A stretch of 64,000 bases of DNA from Paenibacillus naphthalenovorans (GTDB lineage Bacteria; Bacillota; Bacilli; Paenibacillales; NBRC-103111): assembly GCF_900099895.1 (NCBI RefSeq), contig NZ_FNDY01000005.1, positions 185,916 through 249,915 of the forward strand, given 5' to 3'. Made by a program: the position numbers and the translations under genes. The notes under the pieces were generated by a model. It did not search any database. It worked only from the letters and a program-made list of their open reading frames with translations, and was not told the DNA's origin. Below, piece after piece: positions 52,160 to 61,709 of the stretch (its first letter is position 1; the number at the start of each line of letters is the position of its first letter).

Positions 52160-53740
52160 TTGGTGATTCCCTTGATTAAATGGATAAAAAGTAAAATAAA
52201 GTATCAAAAAGAAATACGCAGACAACCTGAGATAGAAGAGCAGTTCATATCTGCTACATTATCTGATAATGTTTCTTTTTTAACAAAACTATATCAAGAA
52301 AGCTCCGATATTGTTTTTCGATCTTTTTCAATCGGTAAAAATCAAGATGTAGAAGCTTTTTTTGTGGCAGTCGACGGTCTGTTCGATAAAACGATGGTAA
52401 ATGAACATGTTCTAAAACCGCTAATGAGTCTTAGTCTTCAAGAAGGAAATGAATCTGATCTTCTTAAGCATATTGAGAATACCGTAATTAACATAAGCAG
52501 TATAAAAAAAGAAAGTTCAATGAAAAAAAGTACCGCGCAGTTAATGAAAGGGGATTCACTTCTATTCATTAATGGGTTAAACGAAGCTTTGGTTCTGGGA
52601 GTGCGGGCCTGGGAAAGCAGAGGCATTGAGGAACCGGTAACGGAAACCACTGTGCGCGGACCAAGGGAAGGGTTCGTTGAAACCCTTCGTATCAATACAT
52701 CCATGCTGCGGCGCCGGATTCATCATCCCAAGCTGCAGATTACCCAAATGGTTGTGGGCGAGGTTACACAAACTGAAGTAGCAATCGCATATATTGATGA
52801 CATTGTCTCGCCTGGAATTGTAGAAGAAGTTAAGAAACGACTCCAGCGTATTCGAATTGACGCCGTATTGGAAAGCGGTTATATCGAAGCATTTATCGAA
52901 GATGTTCCCTTCTCAATATTTCCTACGGTCGCCAATACTGAAAGACCGGATGTCGTTGCCGCACGGTTGCTTGAAGGAAGAGTAGCTATATTTGTGGAAG
53001 GAAGTACCACGGTATTGGTCATTCCTCATCTTATGTTTGAATCGTTTCAGTCTTCAGAAGATTATTATTCGCGTCCCTATTATGCAACCATCATCCGCTT
53101 GCTCAGACTGGCCGGTTTCTTGGTAACCACTCTTTCACCGGGTGCATATGTGGCATTTCAGGATTTTCATAAGGAGATATTCCCAACTGAATTATTAATC
53201 AGCATTGCTGCATCCAGAGAAGGTGTGCCGTTCCCTTTGGCCATAGAAGTGTTATTAATGCTCATTACATTTGAATGGCTTAGAGAAGCAGGAGTTCGAA
53301 TGCCAAGACCGGTCGGACAGGCTGTCTCCATTGTGGGTGCCTTGGTGATCGGTGAAGCGGCGGTCAATGCAGGTCTTGTCGGAGCACCGACAGTAATAGT
53401 TATTGCTGTTTCTGCAATTACCGGGTTTCTGGTCACCGGTCTTGCCGATGTCGCGGCAATACTTCGGTTTCTATATTTGTTCGCTGCGGGAACATTCGGG
53501 CTATACGGTATGATCTTAATCGTTGCTGCATTGATGCTTCACGTAGCATCCCTTCGTTCCTTCGGCATTCCATATATGTCCCCTTTGTTTCCGATTACAT
53601 GGAGCGGATGGAAGGACTTATTTATTCGAACTCCATTGTGGGCTCTAAATCGGCGTCCCGAAGTTTTAAATACAGTAAATGAAATTCGACAAGCCGAAGG
53701 ACAGAGACCTCATCCTCCGAAAAATTACGAAAATGATTAA
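52160..53740 (+). CDS. Spore germination receptor subunit A (GerA/GerKA family)
   Basis: A 526-residue A-subunit of a nutrient germinant receptor in the inner spore membrane. A soluble N-terminal domain (about 250 residues, including GVRAWESRGIEEPVTETTVRG, split by GPREGFVETLR) is followed by a helical membrane part (LIRLLRLAGFLVTTLSPGAY-like and GAPTVIVIAVSAITGFLV). The start is TTG 52160 after AGGGA, or GTG 52163. It heads an A-C-B operon. Expression in the forespore by sigma-G is expected from the family; I could not fix the promoter. Confidence 0.93.
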   Translation: MVIPLIKWIKSKIKYQKEIRRQPEIEEQFISATLSDNVSFLTKLYQESSDIVFRSFSIGKNQDVEAFFVAVDGLFDKTMVNEHVLKPLMSLSLQEGNESDLLKHIENTVINISSIKKESSMKKSTAQLMKGDSLLFINGLNEALVLGVRAWESRGIEEPVTETTVRGPREGFVETLRINTSMLRRRIHHPKLQITQMVVGEVTQTEVAIAYIDDIVSPGIVEEVKKRLQRIRIDAVLESGYIEAFIEDVPFSIFPTVANTERPDVVAARLLEGRVAIFVEGSTTVLVIPHLMFESFQSSEDYYSRPYYATIIRLLRLAGFLVTTLSPGAYVAFQDFHKEIFPTELLISIAASREGVPFPLAIEVLLMLITFEWLREAGVRMPRPVGQAVSIVGALVIGEAAVNAGLVGAPTVIVIAVSAITGFLVTGLADVAAILRFLYLFAAGTFGLYGMILIVAALMLHVASLRSFGIPYMSPLFPITWSGWKDLFIRTPLWALNRRPEVLNTVNEIRQAEGQRPHPPKNYEND

Positions 53741-53755
53741 AGGAGTGCGAAATAA

Positions 53756-54883
53756 ATGAGAATTTCGGGTGGGGTCTTTCTTATTATTTCTATACTTGTA
53801 TTAACAGGATGTTGGGGTAGGTCTGAATTGAAGGATGTTGGAATTGTTGCTGCAGTCGGCATTGATGTAAAAGATGAAAATAAATTTGAGGCCACGACTC
53901 AGGTAGTGAAACCCGGCGAGGTGAAAAAGAACAAATCAGGTGCGGTACTTGTGAATAGTGCTACTGGCTTTACCGTTTTTGAAGCGGTACGCGATTTAAT
54001 TATAAAAGGGGGAAAAAAACAAATCTGGCACCATATTAATGCCTATATTATAGGTGAAGAAGCTGCCAAGACCGGAGTTCGCCCCCGCATTGATTTTTTG
54101 GCCCGAGATCACGAACCCCGTTTTCGCATGAATGTTTTTGTCACAAAGGGCAAGGCCAAGGATCTCTTAAACATGAAAAGCAATATCAATCCCATTCCTG
54201 CCGCCGCAATGCAGCTTGCCTTGGAAGAACAAGAAAGCTTGGCCAAGGCGCCGAAAGTGGAATTGCATGATTTTATTCAAAAATTAATGGAACCATACGA
54301 AGATCCTTATCTTCCAATAATACGGAATGGAAAGCAAAATTTTGAAATTTTCGGCACGGCGGTTTTTAAAGACGACAAAATGGTGGGAGAGTTAAATTCA
54401 AAGGAAACGAGGGGGATGTTAAGAGTAGTAGGTGAAGTTCAGGGTGGACTTCAAGTGGTCCAATATAAACCCGGGAATGATGAAGTGCCGAATTATCTTT
54501 CTATAGAGATTAAAAAATCTCAATCGTCTATGCGGAGTCAGGTGATGGATAATAAACCCAAAATCATTATAGAGATTAATGAGACGGGATTCCTAGGCAG
54601 TATAACCAGGCCATTGGAACTAAATGATACGACAATAAAGTCAATTGAACAATCCTATGCACAGACGGTTAAAAAAGAAGTCGAACATGCGATAAGAAAA
54701 ATTCAAAAAGAATTAAAAGCAAATATTTTCGGATTCGCAGGAGTCATTAACCGTCAAGATAAACAGTACTGGAAAAATCATCATCAGCACTGGGAAACGA
54801 TATATCCCTCCATTGAAGTGGATGTTCGTGTGAAAACCCACCTTCCTAAAAATGGGTTAATTAATAATAACCCTGGAAAATAA
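53756..54883 (+). CDS. Spore germination lipoprotein subunit C (Ger(x)C family)
   Basis: A 375-residue lipoprotein with signal ISILVLTGCWGRSELKD: the lipobox Cys (in LTGC) and the GCW(G/D)xxEL signature typical of GerC. Family regions follow: GFTVFEAVRDLIIKGGKKQI, PRFRMNVFVTKGKAKD and ETRGMLRVVGEV. The ATG follows AAAGGAG. It lies 15 bases after subunit A. It should sit on the outer face of the inner spore membrane with the A and B subunits. Confidence 0.93.
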   Translation: MRISGGVFLIISILVLTGCWGRSELKDVGIVAAVGIDVKDENKFEATTQVVKPGEVKKNKSGAVLVNSATGFTVFEAVRDLIIKGGKKQIWHHINAYIIGEEAAKTGVRPRIDFLARDHEPRFRMNVFVTKGKAKDLLNMKSNINPIPAAAMQLALEEQESLAKAPKVELHDFIQKLMEPYEDPYLPIIRNGKQNFEIFGTAVFKDDKMVGELNSKETRGMLRVVGEVQGGLQVVQYKPGNDEVPNYLSIEIKKSQSSMRSQVMDNKPKIIIEINETGFLGSITRPLELNDTTIKSIEQSYAQTVKKEVEHAIRKIQKELKANIFGFAGVINRQDKQYWKNHHQHWETIYPSIEVDVRVKTHLPKNGLINNNPGK

Positions 54884-54899
54884 AATCAGGTGAGACGAT

Positions 54900-55997
54900 A
54901 TGCAATTTATTTCCTACCGACAGTCCGTCTTTTTGCTTTCAATGATTTTGCCTGTTATGGGCCATATGGTACTTTTGCATACTATGTTTCTCTTGTCCGG
55001 AAGAGATGCATGGGCGGCCATTTTATGTACAATTCCCATTGGCTTATTATTTGGCTTTATTTTATTTCGTCTTCATAAGCTGTACCCGTCAAAAACGCTT
55101 GTTGAGTTGTCGGAGCTGGGGTTCGGCACCATTTTGGGAAAAGCTCTTTCACTGGCATTCCTGGTCTATTTTATGTATATGTTAGTGATTACACTCTACG
55201 CATTACTCGATTTTATCCAAGTAGTTTTTTTGCCGGAAACACCTAGTTGGGCTTTGGGGGCAGCTTTTTATCTTGTGGTATTGTATGCAGTTCATACAGG
55301 AATCGAAAGTATAGCGCGCATAAGTGAAATTTTACTGTTAATTATTATTTTTACCGGAGTATCAATAGGAATTGCAACGATACCGGAAAAAGATCACCAA
55401 AATCTGTTTCCTTTATTCGAGCAAGGGTTGATGCCTCTGATGAGCGGCATGTTAGTAACTACAGCCTTGTTCGGGGAATTTATCATACTGCTGATGCTGA
55501 AGTTAAAAAAAGATCACGCTAAATCGAAATCGTTGTTTTTTACCAACTCCGTATTCGTTTTACTCATTACATTCATGTTTCTAGGGACCATCTCGAGTAC
55601 TCTAATGATTTTCGGTCTGGAACAAGTTAAGAATCTTGAATATGCGGCTCAAAGCGTCGTTAGAATGGTAAAGTTCGGATTTATTGAACGTTTTGATGTC
55701 TATGGTATAGCCGTCATGGTTTTAGGTTGTGTAATAAGGATGTCAACATTCCAGATTGTTCTGAATAACGGAATTCGCCAATGGTTAGGACTTAAAAAAG
55801 AGTGGGCGGTGCATCTGGCAATCACAATTGCGGTGTTCGTTATCACCTTTGCAGGCATTGAAAATCATCGCCATTTCGACGATCTTTACGTTACAACGCT
55901 TTACCCGTTATCGGCGACAGTCTCTGTGGCAATTCCAGTATTAGTCTGGATTGTTTTAGAACTAAAAAATATATTAAACAGGCAGGGAACAGGGTAA
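54900..55997 (+). CDS. Spore germination permease-like subunit B (GerAB family)
   Basis: A 365-residue, about 10-helix protein of the amino-acid/polyamine transporter-like GerAB family, thought to bind the germinant. Begins FISYRQSVFLLSMILPVMGH; later GRDAWAAILCTIPIGLLFGF and LFPLFEQGLMPLMSGM. ATG 54900 follows AGGTGAGAC. Last gene of the operon (A-C-B). No terminator was recognised directly after it; mobile DNA relics begin within about 150 bases. Confidence 0.93.
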   Translation: MQFISYRQSVFLLSMILPVMGHMVLLHTMFLLSGRDAWAAILCTIPIGLLFGFILFRLHKLYPSKTLVELSELGFGTILGKALSLAFLVYFMYMLVITLYALLDFIQVVFLPETPSWALGAAFYLVVLYAVHTGIESIARISEILLLIIIFTGVSIGIATIPEKDHQNLFPLFEQGLMPLMSGMLVTTALFGEFIILLMLKLKKDHAKSKSLFFTNSVFVLLITFMFLGTISSTLMIFGLEQVKNLEYAAQSVVRMVKFGFIERFDVYGIAVMVLGCVIRMSTFQIVLNNGIRQWLGLKKEWAVHLAITIAVFVITFAGIENHRHFDDLYVTTLYPLSATVSVAIPVLVWIVLELKNILNRQGTG

Positions 55998-56024
55998 GTC
56001 CATTTTACTTTTACTCACTATGCA

Positions 56025-56186
56025 ATGCCTATGTATACCCATGACCACGCCACTTATATTCGCCAGATGCACGAATGGCACATGAAAATGTCACGTTACC
56101 ACGATCAATTGAGAGCTCATCATTTGGAAAGAGCAAAGCACTGGAGTTGTCAAAAAAAGTGCAGTTTGAAAACACCCTCATACTGA
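56025..56186 (+). CDS. Small His/Met-rich ORF, probably truncated
   Basis: 53 codons: MPMYTHDHATYIRQMHEWHM, then KMSRYHDQLRAHHLERAKHW, then a tail that looks like mobile-element sequence. Eight histidines and five methionines in the first 40 residues suggest metal binding or a spore-coat-type protein. No clear ribosome site. It may be the intact start of a gene cut by the IS21-type relic that follows. Confidence 0.35.
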   Translation: MPMYTHDHATYIRQMHEWHMKMSRYHDQLRAHHLERAKHWSCQKKCSLKTPSY

Positions 56187-56322
56187 AATCCCATTACTAA
56201 GCGGCTTGTGCCAGCATTCTTTCGCGATAAATAGCCGGGGGCCAGCCCCCTGGATTAGAGGTGTAGATCTGCCTGTAACCGTCAAGACCTTTTGAACAAT
56301 TTTTGCTAATTAATTTTGAACA

Positions 56323-56559
56323 CTAAGCGTTCTGAAAAATCGTCTGCCGATACTTCAAGCGATAGCTGTCTCCGTTCAGCTGAATCACCTCGCTTTTGTG
56401 CAGGATTCGGTCAAGGATCGCCGTTGTAATGGCCTGATTCCCCAAGAGTTCGCCCCAATCTTCGGGGCCTTTGTTGGAAGTTAAAATAATCGATGTTTGA
56501 CCATAAAGCTTGTTGATGAACTGAAAGAACATGTTCGCTTCATTTCGGTCCATGGCCAT
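56323..56559 (-). pseudogene. Second IS21-family IstB C-terminal relic
   Basis: 78 codons in frame to the natural end: NMFFQFINKLYGQTSIILTS, DWGELLGNQAITTAILDRIL and HKSEVIQLNGDSYRLKYRQT. From a different IS21 subgroup than the IstB relic at 48819. Confidence 0.85.
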
Positions 56560-56563
56560 GGGT

Positions 56564-56740
56564 TATGTTGTACAATTAATTGTACATGATAATTTTATAA
56601 CTGCTATCCAAGACAAAACACAAGATGAAGTTCTAATTTCCAATGCAAAAAAATTCAGACAATCCTATTTGGAAGGTTTGTCGAATCTTGATGCTGACTT
56701 ACCAAGCGAACTAATGAAAAATAAGGAGAATAAAGAATAG
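56564..56740 (+). pseudogene. C-terminal remnant of an unknown gene next to the IstB relic
   Basis: The open frame reads VQLIVHDNFITAIQDKTQDE, then ISNAKKFRQSYLEGLSNLDA and a Lys/Glu-rich end. Its upstream codons are antisense of the IstB relic, so the real N-terminus is lost. It ends directly before a good terminator, which supports an originally real gene. Confidence 0.4.
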
Positions 56741-56741
56741 T

Positions 56742-56784
56742 AAAAAAGGGGATTGCCAACATCCAGCGGCAAATCTCCTTTTTT
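56742..56784. terminator. Bidirectional terminator before the helicase cluster
   Basis: AAAAAAGGGGATT-GCC pairs with GGC-AAATCTCCTTTTTT around a short loop. It lies between the convergent remnant gene and the helicase gene. Confidence 0.75.
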
Positions 56785-56812
56785 CGGTAGGTAATAACCT
56801 CCATTCCACATA

Positions 56813-59260
56813 TCATAGATGAGCTCCCCGCTTTTCCTCTTTTCGCTCGAAATGATGATGCAACCTATACAGACAAATCTCCTTCGTCCACCGGTGCAGT
56901 ATGGATAGATGCTCAGGAGCAGGTTCGAATCTTAGACTAAACACACCATCCTCGAAGCGGGTCATACTTCCTTTAGCCGAGCCCCATTTCGTCATTGGCA
57001 TCCGCTCAATGAGCTGGCTAACGCCGATCTCATTGTATTCCCAGAGTCGCTTCGAATCCTTATCGGAGAAATCGATTCGCCTCCGGTATTCCTTTTCTGT
57101 TAGATAGCTGTGAAAGAATGGCCCTACCTCCTGAGAAGTAACCGGTTCTGCCCAATGCTCAGGCCCACGCTCGAGCATATACAGGAGCACGATCATTTTA
57201 TAACTCTTGGTCATGACGGTCTTCTCGACATCGCGTATCCAAGCCTCATATCGATAATAGATGTCCTCTTCTTCCTTCGTTAAGCACTCGGCCCAGAGGA
57301 GAAAGCCGATATAAGAACCGAATTCATTCCGATATTCCCAGCTGTTCGAGCTCCCATGAAGATGAAGCTCCAGATAGGTAGGGATTCGACCAAGCTCATT
57401 CTTGAGATCCAGGAAAGAACGGTGTAGACGCTCGCGATGCGGCAGCTTCTTACGGCTTAATTCGTCCAGCAGATTAATAACAGACGTCTCCAAATGGAGC
57501 TCGCATCCATCCGGTACCGTCGGGATGACCGGTTCCTTGGCCGTTCTCTTTCCTTCACCGTCATTAGCGAATAATCGCAGCTTCACGTCTGCATTACGAT
57601 AATTTCCGATGAGGTCAATGATTGTGCAGTGCGTCTTTTGCTCTGATAACCGCAGTCCTCGGCCAACCTGCTGTGTAAATACGGTTAAGGATTCGGTCGG
57701 TCGGACAAAGAGCAGCGTATCGACACTAGGAATATCTACTCCCTCATTGAACAAATCCACCGTAAATATGATTTCTAAATCTCCTCTATCCAGACGGTCT
57801 ATTGCCTCTCCCCTCGTAATTCCTACGGCACCAGAGTGAAGGCTGACTGCAGCTACTCCTCTGTCTTGAAAATACCCCGCCAAAAAATCCGCTTGTCGGA
57901 TTGATGAGCAAAAGCCAATCGTCCGTGTTTGCTTATGCTCTCTCCAGGCATCGTAGATCTTGTCAGCCAGCGACTCTCTCAACTGAGCTGCAGTCAACTG
58001 CTCGTCATCATAATGCGTTCCAAGCCATCGGATGGATGAATAATCTGTATCGTCATAGACCCCATAGTATTGGAACGGGGACAACCAGCCGCGACGGATG
58101 GCTTCAATGAAATGAATTTGGTAGGCGACGTTGCCATCACAAAGCGCATACACATCCTTCCCGTCCATTCGGTCTGGGGTAGCTGTGATACCTAGTAGAA
58201 ATTTCGGCTCAAAATACTGGATAACCGATTGGTATGAGTTTGCAGCTGCATGATGGAATTCGTCCACCACGATAAGATCAAATCCGTCCGGTGCGAACGA
58301 TTCACGATGCTTCTTCATCCCAAGCGTGTAGATGGAAGCAAAAACGCAATCCGCGTTCCCTTCTTTTTTTACACCATTATAGATACCGAAAGTTTTGTCC
58401 GGCATGATGCGCTGGAATGACCGTTTGGCTTGATAGAGAATTTCTTCTCGATGCGCAATGAACAGTACGCGTTGAAAACGCTGAGCGAAAAAGCCCGCAA
58501 GATAGGTTTTTCCGAGTCCGGTGGCCATCACGACCATGGCCTTGTCATATTCTTCTTCTAACGTTCTCTCTAGCGCGTCAAGAGCATCAATCTGAGCAAA
58601 ACGTGGATGAATCGAAGCTTGTTCGTCTTCCGGAACCTTATCCTCTACAGGATCGCTGGCGTTTTCGGTTCGGTACTCATTCTCCTCCATCTCGGTGATC
58701 ATTCGAATTAGCTCTGGATTTTTGCGATGGTACGTCCGATATTCCGCTTCATACAGAGCAATGGTGTTGTCATTGAGCGGCAGCGTAGAATCGTGATAAA
58801 AGTTTTGCATAAACTTCTCTAATGCCACTTGGAACGTATAAGGCTCGGCCTTTGCATTCATAGCCAGGTTCCACTCCATCCCCATTCTCATGGCGGACAT
58901 GGAGAAGTTAGAGGAGCCAACAATAAGGAGCCCTTCACCGTTTTCGTAGTCAAACAAATAGGCTTTGGGATGAAAGGATGTTCCCATACTACGCCATAGC
59001 CTTGCCTCCAGCCGAGGATCAATATCACGTAATGCCTGCAACCCCTCCGGCTGCGTAACGAACAAATAATCCCCAGCGAGAACCTTAACCTCAGCTCCCC
59101 GTTCGATTGCACCTTTCAAATGGGGCGCGAGCAATCGTACTCCTGACTGCATAATGAACGAAGTCATAATATAGATTCCGGAAGCATTCTGCATCCCGGT
59201 GATTAGATCATCTGCTAAGTTTTCCGTAATCAGCTTGACATTAAGCGTTGTCGTCGACAT
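56813..59260 (-). CDS. PLD-domain SF2 helicase (putative defence nuclease-helicase)
   Basis: An 815-residue fusion. An N-terminal phospholipase-D-like domain (about 1-185) carries one HxK site (SFHPKAYLF, His97/Lys99, then GSSNFS). The superfamily 2 helicase core has Walker A MATGLGKTY (Lys251), DEFHH (333-337), TATPDR (359-364) and the C-terminal QQVGRGLR motif. The last 200 residues resemble the C-terminal extensions of such helicases (DUF3427-like). It likely acts on DNA ends or branched DNA. It overlaps the MazG-like gene by 20 bases. Housekeeping repair is the alternative to phage defence. Confidence 0.85.
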   Translation of the reverse strand: MSTTTLNVKLITENLADDLITGMQNASGIYIMTSFIMQSGVRLLAPHLKGAIERGAEVKVLAGDYLFVTQPEGLQALRDIDPRLEARLWRSMGTSFHPKAYLFDYENGEGLLIVGSSNFSMSAMRMGMEWNLAMNAKAEPYTFQVALEKFMQNFYHDSTLPLNDNTIALYEAEYRTYHRKNPELIRMITEMEENEYRTENASDPVEDKVPEDEQASIHPRFAQIDALDALERTLEEEYDKAMVVMATGLGKTYLAGFFAQRFQRVLFIAHREEILYQAKRSFQRIMPDKTFGIYNGVKKEGNADCVFASIYTLGMKKHRESFAPDGFDLIVVDEFHHAAANSYQSVIQYFEPKFLLGITATPDRMDGKDVYALCDGNVAYQIHFIEAIRRGWLSPFQYYGVYDDTDYSSIRWLGTHYDDEQLTAAQLRESLADKIYDAWREHKQTRTIGFCSSIRQADFLAGYFQDRGVAAVSLHSGAVGITRGEAIDRLDRGDLEIIFTVDLFNEGVDIPSVDTLLFVRPTESLTVFTQQVGRGLRLSEQKTHCTIIDLIGNYRNADVKLRLFANDGEGKRTAKEPVIPTVPDGCELHLETSVINLLDELSRKKLPHRERLHRSFLDLKNELGRIPTYLELHLHGSSNSWEYRNEFGSYIGFLLWAECLTKEEEDIYYRYEAWIRDVEKTVMTKSYKMIVLLYMLERGPEHWAEPVTSQEVGPFFHSYLTEKEYRRRIDFSDKDSKRLWEYNEIGVSQLIERMPMTKWGSAKGSMTRFEDGVFSLRFEPAPEHLSILHRWTKEICLYRLHHHFERKEEKRGAHL

Positions 59261-59570
59261 CGATTAGATACACCCGTTTCTGGAATCCGCCTCGAGCTTC
59301 CGCCTTCTTCTCTCTCAGGGCTTCAAGCTCTTCCCATGTTGCTCCATGCACAACCGCCAATGCCCGGATGACCTCAAGCATATCTGCAAGCTCTTCCAAC
59401 GACTCCTTCGAACTCTCAGCAGCAAAGTATTCCTCCGACTCTTCCTTCAGCTTTAGTATCAACTCTTTCTTATACTCTTCCTCATCCAAGATCCGCGTGC
59501 GAAATTCTTTGCCTGTAGCTTCAATGACTTGGGGAATCAGATCCCGAACTAGCTTATTGTATACCGGCAT
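59241..59570 (-). CDS. MazG-like nucleotide pyrophosphohydrolase
   Basis: A 109-residue all-alpha hydrolase-like protein. YNKLVRDLIPQVIEATGK is the typical start of this MazG-like subfamily. The metal-binding pattern EESEEY...EELADMLEVIRAL is intact. It presumably hydrolyses (d)NTPs or related nucleotides. The ATG follows AAGGATGAG. Its last 20 bases overlap the helicase start, so the two are translated together. Confidence 0.85.
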   Translation of the reverse strand: MPVYNKLVRDLIPQVIEATGKEFRTRILDEEEYKKELILKLKEESEEYFAAESSKESLEELADMLEVIRALAVVHGATWEELEALREKKAEARGGFQKRVYLIDVDDNA

Positions 59571-59712
59571 AGATTCTCATCCTTTACATGGTTAATTATG
59601 TATCTTTATTTTATCATAACTGAAGAGCATAAAGGCTCTAGTGAATAGAGGGTTATATAAGATGTCTTCTATGTTTAACCTAGCTCATAAACCTAGATTT
59701 GTCCCCTACTCC

Positions 59713-60276
59713 CTACTCTATTTCTACAATATAAAATTTACTTTGAGCATTTAAGTCCTTCCAGTCAATCGCATAGCTACCCGATAGCGAAATGGATTCT
59801 TCATCTTTGCCGGAACCCGTAGGTTTGTAGATGTTCCCGTAAACCGCATACTCTTCCCTGAAAAACTTGTAGATGCCTCTATTATTTGTCCCTTGGTAAA
59901 AGGGTTTGTCGGATACCAGTGCAACACAAGCTGTCTTAGCGAATCCTAGAGCCTTCAGCTGCTCCATGAATTTTATATCCTTCACAAAGGAATACATTTG
60001 TTCAGGATACTGTCCCTTTAAAGGGCATTTCAGCTCAATTGCATACTTCTCCGTGTAATCCTTCGTAAATATTGAGATGTCGATTTCCTTTTTAATGGTG
60101 CTGGATTGGCTTGAAAAATACGAAACATTACGCTCAAACTGAACTTTATATTGAGGGAGCCTTTCTCGTAAGTAAATCCCCAACTCGTACTGTAAGCTGA
60201 ATTCGTTGTATACTTCGATTCTATGATCTTGTACATGCTGAAAAAAGCTTGAAATCATCGTTTTCAGTGCCAACAT
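59713..60276 (-). CDS. PD-(D/E)XK nuclease-like protein
   Basis: A 187-residue protein of unknown family. A possible nuclease core: an early Glu (NEFSLQYELG), EIDISIF, then AIELKCPLKG about 15 residues later, fitting E-x(n)-D-ExK. The rest is mixed alpha/beta without known repeats. ATG 60276 follows ATAGGAG. It lies 143 bases upstream of the MazG-like gene on the same strand. It may be a restriction-type endonuclease; the assignment is by motif only. Confidence 0.55.
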   Translation of the reverse strand: MLALKTMISSFFQHVQDHRIEVYNEFSLQYELGIYLRERLPQYKVQFERNVSYFSSQSSTIKKEIDISIFTKDYTEKYAIELKCPLKGQYPEQMYSFVKDIKFMEQLKALGFAKTACVALVSDKPFYQGTNNRGIYKFFREEYAVYGNIYKPTGSGKDEESISLSGSYAIDWKDLNAQSKFYIVEIE

Positions 60277-60318
60277 CTGGACCAACTCCTATGCAAAAAT
60301 GAACCAATCCTTTCATTT

Positions 60319-61038
60319 CTAGATTGACATTCTATCATCGTATGGACTTTCCAGGTAACGCTTGATTCGCAGCCAGTCCAACTTTTGCTGTTCGAATGGT
60401 CTGTTTCTTCGTCCTAAACTGCCGCAATGAAATACCGGAAACACAACCGTATTCCCGCTGACCTTGATCGGTGAATCACGTTCGACCAATTCTCTGAATT
60501 TTATTCCTTTATACCCATATTCACGCAATAAGGACCTGGTAGCCTTCTCTCCCAGAGTGATTACAACTTTAGGTTGAATAATGTCTTCGATGAGCGGCTT
60601 AAGAAATGTGGACACGCAATTTCGAAACCACGATCCTCTCACTTTACCTGCTAAACCGCCTTTTGTTTTCATACACAATATCGCATTGGTAAAAAATAAA
60701 TCCTCGTGTCTGTTTCTTGCAGTACGCTCGTCAATGTCCACACCAGCGATATTCAACAATTGAACCAATGCGCGGTTCGTCGCACTTTCTTCTACGTTGG
60801 ATTTCCCTTTTTGTCCAACCAGTGTGTTGAAATCTCCCCAATCCTGTCCAACAACCATTATTTTGGCATCCAGACTGCCTTGCCACTCTGTCCAGTGGCC
60901 GATTTTATTGGTATCAAGGGACTTGTCCTGCACCAGTCCTGGATTTATCAGCTCGCATTGCGCAGGATCACATATCGTGCATTTTTTCCGTTGATTGACT
61001 AGTGCTTTATAAGCGATTTGTTTGTTCGTATTACTCAT
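60319..61038 (-). CDS. Uracil-DNA glycosylase superfamily protein
   Basis: A 239-residue UDG-fold protein. Motif A-like loop VVGQDWGDFN; FFTNAILCMKTKGG; the KVVITLGEKATRSLL strand; and motif B-like HCGSLGRRNRPFEQQ with the conserved His. N-terminal cysteines Cys20, Cys23 and Cys28 (CTICDPAQC) may bind iron-sulfur or zinc, as in family 4/5 enzymes. GQDWGD differs from the usual GEAPG loop, so base specificity may be unusual. The ATG follows AAGGAG. First gene of the minus-strand cluster. Some UDG-type glycosylases act against phages with modified bases. Confidence 0.82.
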   Translation of the reverse strand: MSNTNKQIAYKALVNQRKKCTICDPAQCELINPGLVQDKSLDTNKIGHWTEWQGSLDAKIMVVGQDWGDFNTLVGQKGKSNVEESATNRALVQLLNIAGVDIDERTARNRHEDLFFTNAILCMKTKGGLAGKVRGSWFRNCVSTFLKPLIEDIIQPKVVITLGEKATRSLLREYGYKGIKFRELVERDSPIKVSGNTVVFPVFHCGSLGRRNRPFEQQKLDWLRIKRYLESPYDDRMSI

Positions 61039-61228
61039 ATGATCGCTCCTTTCCTCAGGTATCCGTCATTTCCTCAATCAAGCTACCTAAATGATAGCAT
61101 TTGTAGACAGATCAGTTCACGCCTATCTCAAAGCTTCAGTAAATAAATTCCGTTGTAAAAGCAGACTCAGCAGGAGCCAGTTAGGTTTGGCTTTCCCCCA
61201 CTACAAATCGTCCTAAATCCCCTCTCCC

Positions 61229-61278
61229 TTGACACCCACTACACCATGTAGTAAATTATAATCACTACATAGTGTAGT
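61229..61278 (+). promoter_or_regulatory. BlaI-type promoter with two operators
   Basis: TTGACA at 61229-61234 with TAAATT 17 bases later. Two dyads ACTACA-N3-TGTAGT, at 61238-61252 and 61264-61278, match BlaI/MecI operators (TACTACA/TGTAGTA). The first lies over the spacer and the second over the start region, so BlaI should repress its own operon. Confidence 0.8.
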
Positions 61279-61325
61279 AATTCATTTCGTTATGGACGCA
61301 TAACGACTGTAGTGAGGTGTTCACC

Positions 61326-61700
61326 GTGAACCAAGTTCAGAAGCTATCGGATACGGAAATGGAACTCATGGAGGTGATCTGGGAGTGTGAGCCTCCTGTC
61401 ACATCGACGGAATTGCTGCGGATTTTTGCGGGGCGGGGCAAAGCGTGGAAGGCCCAGACGATCTCTACCTTCCTGTCGCGTCTGGTGGATAAAGGGGCAC
61501 TGGAAGCCACAAGGCATGGCCGAACGAACATGTATACGCCCCTGATCTCACCGGAAGATTACAAGCTGGCCGAGACGCAGCATGTACTGGACGGATTATA
61601 CCAGGGATCGGTGAAGAACCTAATCGCTGCCTTATATGACGGCGACAAGCTTTCGGATGAAGATATTAAAGAGCTGAAGCAATGGTTTTCCGGAAAGTAG
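61326..61700 (+). CDS. BlaI/MecI/CopY-family repressor
   Basis: A 124-residue winged-helix repressor: KLSDTEMELMEVIWECEPPV, then TSTELLRIF, AQTISTFLSRLVDKGALEAT, and a C-terminal dimerisation part ending LKQWFSGK. GTG 61326 follows GAGGTG; the GTG at 61317 overlaps that site. Immediately followed by its probable M56-type antirepressor. Two matching operators are upstream. Confidence 0.93.
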   Translation: MNQVQKLSDTEMELMEVIWECEPPVTSTELLRIFAGRGKAWKAQTISTFLSRLVDKGALEATRHGRTNMYTPLISPEDYKLAETQHVLDGLYQGSVKNLIAALYDGDKLSDEDIKELKQWFSGK

Positions 61701-61709
61701 GTGCAGCCC

